A stretch of DNA of 64,000 nucleotides from Acidobacteriota bacterium (lineage in GTDB: Bacteria > Acidobacteriota > Terriglobia > Terriglobales > SCQP01), in assembly GCA_027459505.1 (NCBI GenBank), contig DAIDIE010000037.1:1-64000 (forward strand), read 5' to 3'. How positions within the stretch are numbered: the first letter of the stretch is position 1; each line of letters starts with the position of its first letter. This document shows positions 26,136 to 36,438 of this stretch, piece by piece. Both the position numbers and the translations under genes were made by a program. The notes under the pieces were generated by a model. That model saw only the letters and a program-made list of their open reading frames with translations. It was not told where the DNA came from and made no database searches.

Positions 26136-27857
26136 ATGTCACAGCGCCTCGGCGATCTGTTGATCCGGGAAAGGATCATCACGCCGCAGCAGTTGGAGGA
26201 GGCGCTGGCCTTTCAACGGAAGAACGGCGGCCGTTTAGGCTCCTGCCTGGTCAAACTCAATTTTTGCTCGGAAGAAGAGGTTACCAACTTCCTGGCGCGT
26301 CAGTACGGCGTCGCTGCGCTCAACCTGCAAGGCTACGAAGTGGACAAGGCGGTCTTGAAACTGGTCCCGCAGGAGACCGCGGAACGCTACCTCGTCATGC
26401 CGTTGGCGCGTAACGGTTCTTCGCTGACGTTGGCCATGGTGGATCCCACCAACCTGCGCGCCCTGGATGATGTGAAATTCATGACCGGCCTCAACGTTGA
26501 GCCGGTGGTGGCCAGCGAAAGCGCCATTGTTGAGGCGATCGCCCGCAACTACAACGTTGAGGGGGAACAGGCCGACAGCCTCGAAAAAGTCATGAGCGAC
26601 CTGGAGTCGCAAGAGGCCGCCGACCTGGAATTGCAGGAGGAGGGGCCTGACCTCGACCTGCACGGTTTGGAAGCCGCCGCGGAAGAGGCGCCGGTTGTCA
26701 AGCTGGTCAACGTGATTCTGACCGAGTCGGTCAAGCGCGGCGCCAGCGACATCCACATTGAGCCTTACGAGAAGGAGTTCCGCGTCCGTTATCGTATTGA
26801 CGGCATTCTCCAGCCCATCATGTCGCCGCCCATCAAGTTGAAGGACGCGGTGACGAGCCGTCTCAAGATCATGGCGCGCTTGGATATCAGCGAGAAGCGC
26901 TTGCCACAGGATGGCCGCATCATGCTGAAGATGACGCGCGAGGGGCGCAAGAAAGTACTCGACCTGCGCGTCTCTATCCTGCCCACACTGTTTGGCGAGA
27001 AGATCGTCATGCGCCTTCTCGATAAAGAGAACCTGCGTTTGGACATGACCAAGCTGGGCTTCGAGCCGGAGTCACTGGCCCGCTTTCAGGACGCCATTCA
27101 CAAGCCCTATGGCATGGTCCTGGTCACCGGCCCCACCGGCAGCGGTAAAACCAATACCCTCTACAGTTCCATCGCGCAGCTCAACACGCCGGACATCAAC
27201 ATCATGACGGCGGAAGATCCGGTGGAATTCCAGTTGCCTGGTATTAACCAGGTACAGATGAAGGAGCAAATCGGACTGAACTTCGCCGCTGCGCTGCGCT
27301 CCTTTCTGCGCCAGGATCCCAATATCATCCTGGTCGGCGAGATTCGCGACTTTGAAACGGCTGAAATTGCCGTCAAGGCGGCCTTGACCGGTCACCTGGT
27401 CCTGTCCACGCTGCACACCAATGACGCCCCGTCCACCATCAGTCGTTTGATGAACATGGGCATTGAACCCTTTCTCGTCGCCACCAGTGTGCATCTGATC
27501 TGCGCCCAGCGCCTGGTGCGCCGCATCTGCAAGGATTGCATTCAGGAACAGACTCTGCCGCAGCGGGAACTGATTGACGTGGGTTTTACCGCGGAAGAGG
27601 CCAAAACCGCCAAAGTCTACAAAGGGGCGGGCTGCGCAACCTGCAACCACACCGGGTACAAGGGGCGCGTCGGCCTTTACGAGGTCATGTCCATTGACGA
27701 TGAACTGCGTGATTTGATTCTGGTGGGCGCCTCCGCCATTGAATTGAAAAAGAAGGCCATGGAGCGCGGCATGATTACCCTCCGCCGCAGCGGCCTGCGT
27801 AAGGTGCAGGAAGGCGCCACGACCATGGAAGAGGTGTTGCGCGAAACCGTACGCTAG
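26136..27857 (+). CDS. pilB: Type IV pilus assembly ATPase PilB
   Basis: The product is 573 residues, a cytoplasmic hexameric ATPase that drives pilus extension. The N-terminal MshEN-type domain is at about 1-150 (LGDLLIRERIITPQQLEEAL). The ATPase has GPTGSGKTNTLYSS (Walker A), TAEDPVEFQLPGINQVQ (Asp box), ILVGEIRDFETAEIAVKAAL (Walker B) and STLHTND. The zinc CXXC pairs are ICKDC and CATC. The start at 26136 follows AAAGG; an ATG at 26097 would add 13 residues. It heads the pilB-pilT-pilC run. Confidence 0.96.
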   Translation: MSQRLGDLLIRERIITPQQLEEALAFQRKNGGRLGSCLVKLNFCSEEEVTNFLARQYGVAALNLQGYEVDKAVLKLVPQETAERYLVMPLARNGSSLTLAMVDPTNLRALDDVKFMTGLNVEPVVASESAIVEAIARNYNVEGEQADSLEKVMSDLESQEAADLELQEEGPDLDLHGLEAAAEEAPVVKLVNVILTESVKRGASDIHIEPYEKEFRVRYRIDGILQPIMSPPIKLKDAVTSRLKIMARLDISEKRLPQDGRIMLKMTREGRKKVLDLRVSILPTLFGEKIVMRLLDKENLRLDMTKLGFEPESLARFQDAIHKPYGMVLVTGPTGSGKTNTLYSSIAQLNTPDINIMTAEDPVEFQLPGINQVQMKEQIGLNFAAALRSFLRQDPNIILVGEIRDFETAEIAVKAALTGHLVLSTLHTNDAPSTISRLMNMGIEPFLVATSVHLICAQRLVRRICKDCIQEQTLPQRELIDVGFTAEEAKTAKVYKGAGCATCNHTGYKGRVGLYEVMSIDDELRDLILVGASAIELKKKAMERGMITLRRSGLRKVQEGATTMEEVLRETVR

Positions 27858-27895
27858 GCGAAAATCCGGCAGAAAAGGCACAACGGTCCAGTCTT

Positions 27896-29002
27896 ATGAA
27901 TTATGGGTTGAGCGATCTTCTCAAGCGCTTGGTTGATCTTGAAGGCAGTGATTTGCACCTTGCCACCAATACCGCGCCCATGGTGCGTGTGCATGGTGAA
28001 CTCAAGCCGCTTGAATTGCCTCCACTGACCGCGGCCGATACCAAACAACTCGCCTACAGCGTGCTCACCGACGGTCAAAAGCACCGGTTGGAAGAGGACC
28101 TGGAACTGGATTTCTCCTTTGGCATGAAGGGATTGGCGCGCTTCCGCGGCAACATCTTTCACCAGAAGGGCGCCGTTGGGGCCGTCTTTCGCGTCATCCC
28201 CATGGATATCAGGGGCTTTGACCAGCTCAATTTGCCCGCCGTGGTGGCCAAACTCTGCGAAAAACCCCGTGGTCTCATCCTCGTGACCGGACCCACCGGC
28301 AGTGGCAAATCAACTACCCTGGCCGCCATGATCGATCGCATCAATACCACCGATCACGGCCATATCCTCACCATTGAAGATCCCATTGAATTTGTGCATC
28401 AGCACAAGACTTGCTTAGTGAATCAGCGGGAAGTGCTGGCGGACACCAAGGGCTTCCAGAACGCTTTGCGGTCCGCTTTGCGCCAGGATCCGGACGTGGT
28501 GCTGATCGGCGAAATGCGCGACCTGGAGACGATCGAATCGGCGCTGCGCATCGCCGAAACCGGCCACTTGACCTTTGGCACGTTGCACACCAATTCCGCC
28601 GCGAGCACCATCAACCGTGTCGTGGACGTTTTTCCGGCGCACCAGCAGGCCCAGATCCGGGCGCAGTTGTCGCTGGTTTTGGAAGGCATTCTCTGTCAGT
28701 CCTTGCTGCCCAAAGTCGGCGGCGGGCGCTGCATGGCGATGGAAATCCTGGTTCCCAATCCCGCCATCCGTAACTTGATCCGCGAAGACAAGATTCACCA
28801 GATTTATTCCAGCATGCAGACGGGGCAGGACAAGTACGGTATGCAGACCTTCAATCAGAGTTTGCTGAGTTTGTACTTGAATAAAAAAATCAGCCAGACG
28901 ACCGCCATGAACGCCTCTTCCATGCCGGAAGAGCTGACGGAAATGATCAACCGCGCTGAGGGAAGTAAGGCCGCCAGTACGGCGGCGTCTGTAAAGCGCT
29001 AG
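27896..29002 (+). CDS. pilT: Twitching motility ATPase PilT
   Basis: The product is 368 residues, the ATPase that retracts the pilus. Motifs: LVDLEGSDLHLATNTAPMVRVHGEL, VTGPTGSGKSTTLAAMIDRIN, ILTIEDPIEFVHQHKTCLVNQREV, VVLIGEMRDLETIESALRIAETGH, FGTLHTNSAASTINRVVDVFP, and the PilT-specific AIRNLIREDKIHQIYS (AIRNLIRE box). 38 nt after pilB and 20 nt before pilC; surely one operon. Confidence 0.97.
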   Translation: MNYGLSDLLKRLVDLEGSDLHLATNTAPMVRVHGELKPLELPPLTAADTKQLAYSVLTDGQKHRLEEDLELDFSFGMKGLARFRGNIFHQKGAVGAVFRVIPMDIRGFDQLNLPAVVAKLCEKPRGLILVTGPTGSGKSTTLAAMIDRINTTDHGHILTIEDPIEFVHQHKTCLVNQREVLADTKGFQNALRSALRQDPDVVLIGEMRDLETIESALRIAETGHLTFGTLHTNSAASTINRVVDVFPAHQQAQIRAQLSLVLEGILCQSLLPKVGGGRCMAMEILVPNPAIRNLIREDKIHQIYSSMQTGQDKYGMQTFNQSLLSLYLNKKISQTTAMNASSMPEELTEMINRAEGSKAASTAASVKR

Positions 29003-29022
29003 TAACGGGCAAGAGGTAAACA

Positions 29023-30228
29023 ATGCCGGTTTATACCTTTCAGGGAACCACGCAAAGTGGGCAGAAGATCACGGGCGAACGCACGGCGCCCAGCAAGCAG
29101 GCGCTGCAACTGGCGTTGCGGCGTGAGCGCATCGTGGCGACACGCGTTCAGGAGAAGGGGAAAGAGTTCTCCTTACCCATGGGGACAAAAAGGGTCAGCG
29201 GCAAGGACTTGGCGATTTTTTTTCGCCAGTTCTCGGTCATGATCGACGCCGGTCTGCCTCTGGTGCAGTGTCTGGAACTGATCTCCGCCAATCAGGAAAA
29301 CCCCACTTTCGTGCGCGTACTGGGTTCGATCCGCAGCACCGTCGAGGGCGGTTCGACGCTGGCCGCGGCCATGCGCCAACATCCCAAGGTATTTGACGAT
29401 CTCATCACGAACATGATTGAGGCGGGTGAAGCCGGCGGTATTCTCGACACTATCCTGCAGCGGCTTTCCACCCACGTGGAAAAAGCGGTCAAGTTGAAAG
29501 CCGCCGTCAAGGGCGCGCTGGTCTATCCCGTAACGGTTATCTCCTTTGCCGGTTTGGTGGTGTTCTTTCTGCTGTGGAAAATTGTCCCCATTTTCACTAA
29601 CCTGTTTGCCAGTTTGAATGCGCAACTGCCCTTGCCCACCCGTATCGTGATCGGGCTGAGCAGTTTTGTGGGACAGTTCTGGTACGTTTTGCTGGGCATG
29701 CCGATTCTGCTCGTCTTTGTCATGAAGCAAGTCGTCGCAACCCCCAACGGTCGTTACCAGGTCGACAAGATGGTGCTGAAGATCCCGCAGATCGGCCCCT
29801 TGCTGCGCAAGATCGCCATCGCGCGCTTCAGCCGTACTTTGGGCACTCTTATCAGCAGCGGTGTTCCTATTCTCGACGGGTTGGCTATTACCGCCAAGAC
29901 CTCCGGCAACGCGGTGATCGAACAGGCGTTGATGCGGGTCCGCACTGGCGTAGAAAGCGGCCGCACCATTCTCGATCCGCTGCGCGAGACGGAAATCTTC
30001 CCCAACATGGTGGTGCAGATGGTAGGCGCTGGCGAACAGACCGGCTCCATGGACGCCATGCTGCAGAAAATCGGCGACTTCTACGAGGAGGAAGCCGATA
30101 ACGGCATCAAGAATCTAATGGCCATGATGGAGCCCATGATGATCGTGCTCCTGGGCATCACCGTCGGTGGCATCATCATTTCCATGTACATGCCCATGTT
30201 CGGATTGTTGGCACAGCTTAACAAATAG
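29023..30228 (+). CDS. pilC: Type IV pilus inner-membrane protein PilC
   Basis: The product is 401 residues. PilC is the platform protein of the pilus machine. Two GspF-type domains occur: about 65-190 (LAIFFRQFSVMIDAGLPLVQCLELI, then a membrane span at about 165-190) and about 270-395 (FSRTLGTLISSGVPILDGLAI), with the final span TVGGIIISMYMPMFGLL. The N-terminal MPVYTFQGTTQSGQKITGE is typical. No pilin or pilMNOPQ genes lie nearby; repeat A copy 2 follows immediately. Confidence 0.96.
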   Translation: MPVYTFQGTTQSGQKITGERTAPSKQALQLALRRERIVATRVQEKGKEFSLPMGTKRVSGKDLAIFFRQFSVMIDAGLPLVQCLELISANQENPTFVRVLGSIRSTVEGGSTLAAAMRQHPKVFDDLITNMIEAGEAGGILDTILQRLSTHVEKAVKLKAAVKGALVYPVTVISFAGLVVFFLLWKIVPIFTNLFASLNAQLPLPTRIVIGLSSFVGQFWYVLLGMPILLVFVMKQVVATPNGRYQVDKMVLKIPQIGPLLRKIAIARFSRTLGTLISSGVPILDGLAITAKTSGNAVIEQALMRVRTGVESGRTILDPLRETEIFPNMVVQMVGAGEQTGSMDAMLQKIGDFYEEEADNGIKNLMAMMEPMMIVLLGITVGGIIISMYMPMFGLLAQLNK

Positions 30229-30256
30229 CATTGAGCTGGTCTTCGCGACGGACCTT

Positions 30257-30560
30257 AGGAGCGAGCCACCGAGTCCTCCCTGAGGGAGAAATCGCCGGAG
30301 GAGATCGCCAGTGGAGGGCCGCGAAATTCCCCCGGGGTCCCCATCTAAGCGCAGTTTGCTTTGTTGGGGTGGGAAGGGCGGCTCCCTCGCGCCGGGCCGG
30401 CCCCCGCGAAGCCCCGTTGGCATTGAATGTCTGGCTTCGTTGTGTCGCTCGTGCGGGAGAGGAGCCCGGCATCGGCGGCTTCACGGTCTCACTGGAGAAC
30501 GTGCCAGCGACCCAACGGAAGCAATGCCAGCGGGCGGCTCAGGAGACGAGGCCGTGCCTC
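30257..30560 (+). repeat. Dispersed repeat family A, copy 2 (longest)
   Basis: Starts TAGGAGCGAGCCACCGAGTCC, ends GACGAGGCCGTGCCTC. It contains CCAGTG at 30308-30313 and CACTGG at 30490-30495. The variable middle is about 177 nt, against 117 in copy 1 and 74 in copy 3. It lies between pilC and gap, within a 508-nt gene-free stretch. Confidence 0.87.
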
Positions 30561-31756
<1,196 letters not shown>

Positions 31757-31769
31757 AACGTACTGCAAC

Positions 31770-31793
31770 ACCGGGGCGCGCTCGCGCCCCGGT
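31770..31793 (+). terminator. Terminator candidate after gap
   Basis: ACCGGGGCGCG (31770-31780) pairs perfectly with CGCGCCCCGGT (31783-31793), then ATTGGTTT. The T-tract is weak, so it may reduce rather than stop reading into pgk. Confidence 0.6.
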
Positions 31794-32012
31794 ATTGGTT
31801 TGCCCTCTTCATGCTGGGGAGCAGCGCGGGCAACGCTTGCTCGCGGTTTTCGGCCGGCTCCGGTTATCCCCGGGAAACTTGTTCTGCTTCAAGCTCCGGG
31901 CGGCCGCTGATGTGTCACTCCTGCCGCGTCCGGCGCGGTGGCCTATTCGAGATAGCCGTCCCTCGCCAGACCACCCCCGGCCAGTGCAGATTCGCAGAGA
32001 ACGGTTTTCTTC

Positions 32013-33212
32013 ATGGAAAAACTCTCGGTTCGTGATCTTTCTCCTGCCGGTAAGCGTGTTCTCGTCCGCGTCGATTTCAATGTTCCCCTCGAAGGTGAAC
32101 GGGTCACCGACGATACTCGCATCCGGGAAACCCTGCCAACGCTGGAATACTTGCTGAACCAGAACGCCGCGGTGATTTTGTGCTCGCATCTGGGGCGGCC
32201 GAAGGGCAAGGTGGACCCGCGTTTTAGCCTGCGGCCCGCCGCCGAACGCCTCCAGCAACTCTTGCGCGAGCGCCTTACGCGCGAGGTGGTGGTGCGCTTC
32301 TCCCCGGTGACTGTCGGACCCGAAGCGGACAAGTTGGCCAAACAGTTGCGTCCTGGAGAAGTTCTGGTTCTGGAGAATCTGCGCTACCAGCCGGAGGAGG
32401 AGAAAAACGACGAGGGGTTTGCGCGGCAGCTGGCCGCCTTGGGTGAGTTGTTTGTCAATGATGCCTTTGGCAGCGCCCATCGCGCTCATGCCTCTACGGT
32501 GGGCGTTACGAAATTCCTGCATCCCGCCGCGGCCGGGCTGCTGATGGAAAAGGAGCTGAACTATTTAGGCCGCGCCCTGCACGCTCCGGAACACCCCTAC
32601 GTGGTCATCCTGGGCGGCGCGAAGATTGCCGATAAGATCCCGGTCATCCAGGCTCTCAGCAAGGCTGCCGACGTTTTCCTCATTGGCGGCGGAATGGCCT
32701 ATACCTTCCTGGCCGCGCAGGGACAGCCGATTGGCGATTCTTTGTTTGAACCCGATAAACTCGACCTGGCGCGCAGCATCCTCGCGCAGGCGGAGCGCGG
32801 CGACTTCCGCCTCTTGCTTCCGGTGGATCATGTGGTGGCTCAGAAGTTGGAAGCCAATGCGCCCTGTCAGGTCGTCGCCTCCATTCCTCAGGGGGCTAAG
32901 GCCTTTGACATTGGTCCGAAGACGCGCGAGCAGTACGCCGCCGAGATCCAGAAGGCGAGGATGGTCTTGTGGAACGGCCCCATGGGGGTCTTCGAGATTG
33001 CTCCCTTCGATCAGGGTACGTTCGCCATTGCGCGCGCCGCGGCCGGTTCACCGGCCACCACCATCGTTGGCGGAGGCGACTCGGTTGCCGCCATGCACGC
33101 CTCCGGCCAGGCCGATCGCATTGCCCACATCTCGACTGGGGGTGGCGCTTCGCTGGAATTTTTAGGTGGACAGGAATTGCCCGGCGTTGCCGCGCTCAGC
33201 CCCAGGCAATAG
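32013..33212 (+). CDS. pgk: Phosphoglycerate kinase
   Basis: The product is 399 residues. It transfers phosphate from 1,3-bisphosphoglycerate to ADP. Motifs: GKRVLVRVDFNVPLEGERVTDDTRI, LCSHLGRPKG, LENLRYQPEEEKND, FVNDAFGSAHRAHAS, ILGGAKIADKI, MVLWNGPMGVFE and the C-terminal VGGGDSVAA and HISTGGGASLEFL. Full length. It lies 256 nt after gap and 38 nt before tpiA. Confidence 0.98.
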   Translation: MEKLSVRDLSPAGKRVLVRVDFNVPLEGERVTDDTRIRETLPTLEYLLNQNAAVILCSHLGRPKGKVDPRFSLRPAAERLQQLLRERLTREVVVRFSPVTVGPEADKLAKQLRPGEVLVLENLRYQPEEEKNDEGFARQLAALGELFVNDAFGSAHRAHASTVGVTKFLHPAAAGLLMEKELNYLGRALHAPEHPYVVILGGAKIADKIPVIQALSKAADVFLIGGGMAYTFLAAQGQPIGDSLFEPDKLDLARSILAQAERGDFRLLLPVDHVVAQKLEANAPCQVVASIPQGAKAFDIGPKTREQYAAEIQKARMVLWNGPMGVFEIAPFDQGTFAIARAAAGSPATTIVGGGDSVAAMHASGQADRIAHISTGGGASLEFLGGQELPGVAALSPRQ

Positions 33213-33250
33213 TTGAATCCGCGAGCGTGGCACAAAGAAACGAGACACTG

Positions 33251-34021
33251 ATGAGCACAACTGAAAGTTCCCGCCGGCCGCTGATGGCCGCCAACTGGAA
33301 AATGCACAAAACCCCGGCGGAAAGCGCCGCCTTCATTGAGCAGCTCCGGCCCCAAGTGAACGATGCGGCATGCGACATCGTGGTGGCGCCGCCCTTCGTT
33401 TGTATTCCTGCGGCGGTGCATGCCGCCGGTGACAGTGTCATCGCCATTTCGGGCCAGAACCTGTTCTGGGAAACTTCCGGGGCTTATACCGGCGAGGTTT
33501 CCGGCGCGATGTTGCAGGCTGCCGGCTGTCGCTATGTCATCATCGGGCACTCGGAGCGGCGGCAATACTTTCAGGAGACTGACGAAACCGTCAATCGCCG
33601 TTTGCAGGCCGCGCTGAAGATGGCTCTCATCCCGATTGTTTGCGTTGGTGAAACGCTGCAGGAGCGGGAAGCCGGCCAGACGGAGGCCGTTCTCAGCCGG
33701 CAATTTGAGGGCGGATTGCGAGGCCTGAGCGCCGCTGAAATGCAAAACGTGGTGATTGCCTATGAGCCGGTCTGGGCAATTGGCACCGGGCGTACGGCCA
33801 GTCCGGAGATGGCGCAGGAAGCGCACGCCTTCCTCCGAGGCTGCATTGCCCGCCAGTTCGACACCAGGACCGCCGCCAAGGTACGCATTCTCTACGGGGG
33901 GAGTGTAAAGCCGGATAATGTCGCGGGACTCATGGCCCAGGCCGATATTGACGGTGGTCTCGTGGGTGGCGCCAGCCTGCAGGTGGACAGCTTTCTGGCA
34001 CTTGTGAAGGCGGCGCGCTAA
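33251..34021 (+). CDS. tpiA: Triosephosphate isomerase
   Basis: The product is 256 residues. It interconverts DHAP and GAP. Motifs: LMAANWKMHKT (Lys), VIIGHSERRQYF (His), AYEPVWAIGTGRTAS (catalytic Glu and loop 6), and RILYGGSVKPDN, GGLVGGASL (phosphate binding). The start at 33251 is the ATG of MSTTESSRRPL; the frame upstream is an overlap with pgk and has no ribosome site. Confidence 0.98.
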   Translation: MSTTESSRRPLMAANWKMHKTPAESAAFIEQLRPQVNDAACDIVVAPPFVCIPAAVHAAGDSVIAISGQNLFWETSGAYTGEVSGAMLQAAGCRYVIIGHSERRQYFQETDETVNRRLQAALKMALIPIVCVGETLQEREAGQTEAVLSRQFEGGLRGLSAAEMQNVVIAYEPVWAIGTGRTASPEMAQEAHAFLRGCIARQFDTRTAAKVRILYGGSVKPDNVAGLMAQADIDGGLVGGASLQVDSFLALVKAAR

Positions 34022-34107
34022 GGCCTGCCGCGCCAGCTCTAACCCATGGCCCGCCTTGCGCTTGCGCTATAATGAACAGGTCTGTCGGGCAGGTGCTTTT
34101 TGCTTGT

Positions 34108-34192
34108 GCGGAAGTGGTGAAATTGGCAGACACACCATCTTGAGGGGGTGGCGCCGCAAGGCATGCGGGTTCGAGTCCCGCCTTCCGCACCA
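34108..34192 (+). tRNA. tRNA-Leu (anticodon GAG)
   Basis: An 85-nt class II tRNA with a long variable arm. Acceptor GCGGAAG/CTTCCGC; anticodon stem CCATC/GGTGG around loop TTGAGGG; T arm GCGGG-TTCGAGT-CCCGC; discriminator A and encoded CCA at 34190-34192. It lies between tpiA and secG, a placement seen in many bacteria. Confidence 0.97.
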
Positions 34193-34219
34193 TTCAGCCC
34201 CCGAACTTGAGGTTTTTGC

Positions 34220-34522
34220 GTGCTGGTTTTTATTACCGTCCTTCACATCCTGATCTGTCTCTTCCTGATCGTGGTCATCCTGCTGCAAAGCGGCAAGGCG
34301 GGGGATATTGCCTCAGCCTTCGGCGGCTTGGGCAGCCAGACCGCGTTCGGGCCCCGCGGGGCGCAGACCGCACTTGGTAAGGCGACGATCGTGTGCACCG
34401 CGCTGTTCATGATCACCTGCATTGGTCTGGCCGTCCTGCAGGGGCGGGTGGCGCATACCGGCTCCTCCATCCTGGAGACCACGCCCGTTCAGACCAGTCA
34501 CCAGGCGCCTGCGCATAAGTAA
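34220..34522 (+). CDS. secG: Preprotein translocase subunit SecG
   Basis: The product is 100 residues with a GTG start. SecG is the small subunit of SecYEG. Two membrane spans (about 2-21 and 55-73) flank the family loop LLQSGKAGDIASAFGGLGSQTAFGPRGA. TGAGG lies 8 nt upstream of the start. Between tRNA-Leu and an MBL hydrolase gene. Confidence 0.95.
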   Translation: MLVFITVLHILICLFLIVVILLQSGKAGDIASAFGGLGSQTAFGPRGAQTALGKATIVCTALFMITCIGLAVLQGRVAHTGSSILETTPVQTSHQAPAHK

Positions 34523-34543
34523 AGCGCCAAGGTTCTATCCATG

Positions 34544-34567
34544 CGCCGCCCGCACTGCCGGGCGGCG
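34544..34567 (+). terminator. Hairpin after secG
   Basis: CGCCGCCCG (34544-34552) pairs perfectly with CGGGCGGCG (34559-34567), followed by TTGCTGTTT. It lies 21 nt after secG and 15 nt before the next start, so it also argues against starting that gene at 34541. Confidence 0.6.
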
Positions 34568-34582
34568 TTGCTGTTTCTGCCC

Positions 34583-35221
34583 ATGCGTTACCTCACTTTT
34601 CCTGTTGGTCCGCTCGCCTGCAATTGCAGCATCATTGCCGAGGAGTCCAGCAACCAAGCCGTCATCGTCGACCCCGGCGAAAACGTGGACGCCATTCTTC
34701 GCCTCCTCGACCAGCGTGGTTGGAAGCTCAAGGCCATTGTGATCACCCATGCCCACATTGACCACATTGGTGGAGCGGCCGCATTGAAAAAGGTGACTGG
34801 CGCGCCGGTGCTGATGAACTCGCGCGATCAGTTCCTCTACGACGCGCTGGACGCACAGGCGAGCTGGTTGGGCGTTGCCGTTCCGCCGCGGACGAGTGTG
34901 GATGGAGGGCTGGACGAAGGCTCGGCGCTGCATTTGTTGTCAACGCCGATACAGGTGATTGAGACGCCGGGGCACACCCCCGGCAGCATCTGCCTCTATC
35001 TGCCACAGGAACAACGCCTGTTTGCCGGCGACACCCTGTTCGCAGGCAGCATTGGGCGCACCGATCTGCCCGGTGGCGATACCGCCCAGATCCTGCGCAG
35101 TCTGCACGAAAAGATTCTTCCGCTACCGGATGACACGCTCGTCATTCCCGGACACGGCGCGGAAACGACCATTGGCGCCGAGCGCGTCTCCAATCCCTTT
35201 GTCGGCGAGCTCGGGCGCTAG
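34583..35221 (+). CDS. Metallo-beta-lactamase-fold hydrolase, glyoxalase II-like
   Basis: The product is 212 residues. It has the metal motifs ITHAHIDHIGG, TPGHTPGS, LFAGDTLFAGSIGRTDL and VIPGHG, the pattern of small YcbL/glyoxalase-II-like thioester or hydroxyacyl hydrolases. The opening FPVGPLACNCSII is characteristic. The substrate is not determined; it lacks the long C-terminal domain of true GloB. The start at 34583 is the ATG right before this opening, beyond the hairpin. Confidence 0.92.
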   Translation: MRYLTFPVGPLACNCSIIAEESSNQAVIVDPGENVDAILRLLDQRGWKLKAIVITHAHIDHIGGAAALKKVTGAPVLMNSRDQFLYDALDAQASWLGVAVPPRTSVDGGLDEGSALHLLSTPIQVIETPGHTPGSICLYLPQEQRLFAGDTLFAGSIGRTDLPGGDTAQILRSLHEKILPLPDDTLVIPGHGAETTIGAERVSNPFVGELGR

Positions 35222-35348
35222 CGACTGGGCCCGAAGGCATTGCATTCAAGATCCGAGTACTTGTGGAACGAGCCACCCTGTCCTCACTCTTGCCGGCCCT
35301 CGCACAACTGCGCTTTTGGGCTTAGGCATCTTTCAACACCGAGGAGTA

Positions 35349-35723
35349 ATGCACACGGCAATGAAGAAAGCGCTTTGTTGGGGAATCACGGGAATGCTGA
35401 CTGCCGCTGCCTTGGTGCTGTGGCGCCGTGGGGTGTTCACCAGCGTTAGCCGGGCCTGGACAGGGCGGCGGGGGCTTCACCTCCGGCGGCCCTTGGATCT
35501 AAACCATTGCAGTGCCGAAGAGTTGATCGCGCTTGGTCTGTTGCCGGAAAGCGCTGCGCGGGTTCTGGAGAACCGGCCATATCGCAACAAGTTCGAACTG
35601 TTGGAACGCATGATCGTATCCAGCCATGAGTTCGAGCTGGTTCGCGGCCGCGTCACGACCACGATCACTCTGGCGACCGGCCAGCCCCATCTGCTCAGCC
35701 CGGGTGCTACAGGCCTGGGTTAA
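35349..35723 (+). CDS. Membrane-anchored helix-hairpin-helix protein, ComEA-like
   Basis: The product is 124 residues. A hydrophobic segment at about 12-24 (GITGMLTAAALVLW) is a signal anchor. Residues about 48-100 form the short HhH domain LDLNHCSAEELIALGLLPESAARVLENR ... KFELLERM, as in ComEA and type II secretion T2SK-like proteins that bind DNA or other partners. The usual LNTAS is LNHCS here. GAGGAG lies just before the ATG at 35349; a start at 35361 is also possible. A DNA-uptake role together with the pilus genes is possible but unproven. Confidence 0.75.
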   Translation: MHTAMKKALCWGITGMLTAAALVLWRRGVFTSVSRAWTGRRGLHLRRPLDLNHCSAEELIALGLLPESAARVLENRPYRNKFELLERMIVSSHEFELVRGRVTTTITLATGQPHLLSPGATGLG

Positions 35724-35782
35724 ATACCGGTGGCGACGCGATGGCCGGATTTGAAAAGCCATTGTGGCAAGCGAAGGCGTGC

Positions 35783-36283
35783 TCAGCTTGCGCGCTGCCG
35801 CTGCCATGACCCCTCTGGCCAACTGACCACTTCAGACGTGGTGTTTGCCGCCAAGCTACTCCGCAGAGCCCGCACTCCCGCCGCCAACACCAGCGGACCC
35901 AGAGCGAAGATCCAAAGCCAGCGGGTTTGCAGGTTGTAGCCGTTTGGGCGAACCCACAGCATGAGAATCCCGCCTAGGAAATAGCAGCCTGGGATTGCCA
36001 TCAGCACCGCTCCCGCGCTCAGTGCCGATTCTGCCCAGCGTCTGCGTTCGCCGCCTAGCGCCCAAGCTCCCGCTGTCACCAAGAGTACGATTCCGGAAAC
36101 AATCCAGCACACATAAATGCACCAGCCCTGCCACCCCAACAAAAGACCGCTGCTCGCTGCGGCGCTGGCCAATGCGAAAAGCACCAGGTTGTAGACCCCG
36201 GCAATCGCCAATAGTACCGCTCCCAGTAGCCTTGTCAGCCACAACGGTGCGGGAGCGAAAGGTGCGGAGGGGGGCGGCGGCAT
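35783..36283 (-). CDS. Four-span membrane protein, unknown
   Basis: The product is 166 residues from the ATG at 36283. Four hydrophobic spans are seen at about 14-38, 44-66, 78-100 and 112-138, with a Pro-rich N-terminus and a charged C-terminus. No motif is recognised. An upstream TTG/GTG would add 27 residues of doubtful character. It stands alone, divergent from the beta-barrel gene at 36439. Confidence 0.65.
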   Translation of the reverse strand: MPPPPSAPFAPAPLWLTRLLGAVLLAIAGVYNLVLFALASAAASSGLLLGWQGWCIYVCWIVSGIVLLVTAGAWALGGERRRWAESALSAGAVLMAIPGCYFLGGILMLWVRPNGYNLQTRWLWIFALGPLVLAAGVRALRSSLAANTTSEVVSWPEGSWQRQRAS

Positions 36284-36438
36284 GCGGATCCGATTGTGGC
36301 TCACTACTGTTGGATGAAAAAGGCTGAGGCCGCGTCCGTGTGGACCGCAGATTTTCACCACCAATCTTGACTTTTTGGTATAGTTAATCTTCTCAATCTG
36401 TACTGCTTTGTCCGGTTTATTTCGGGGAGGAGCTTCTA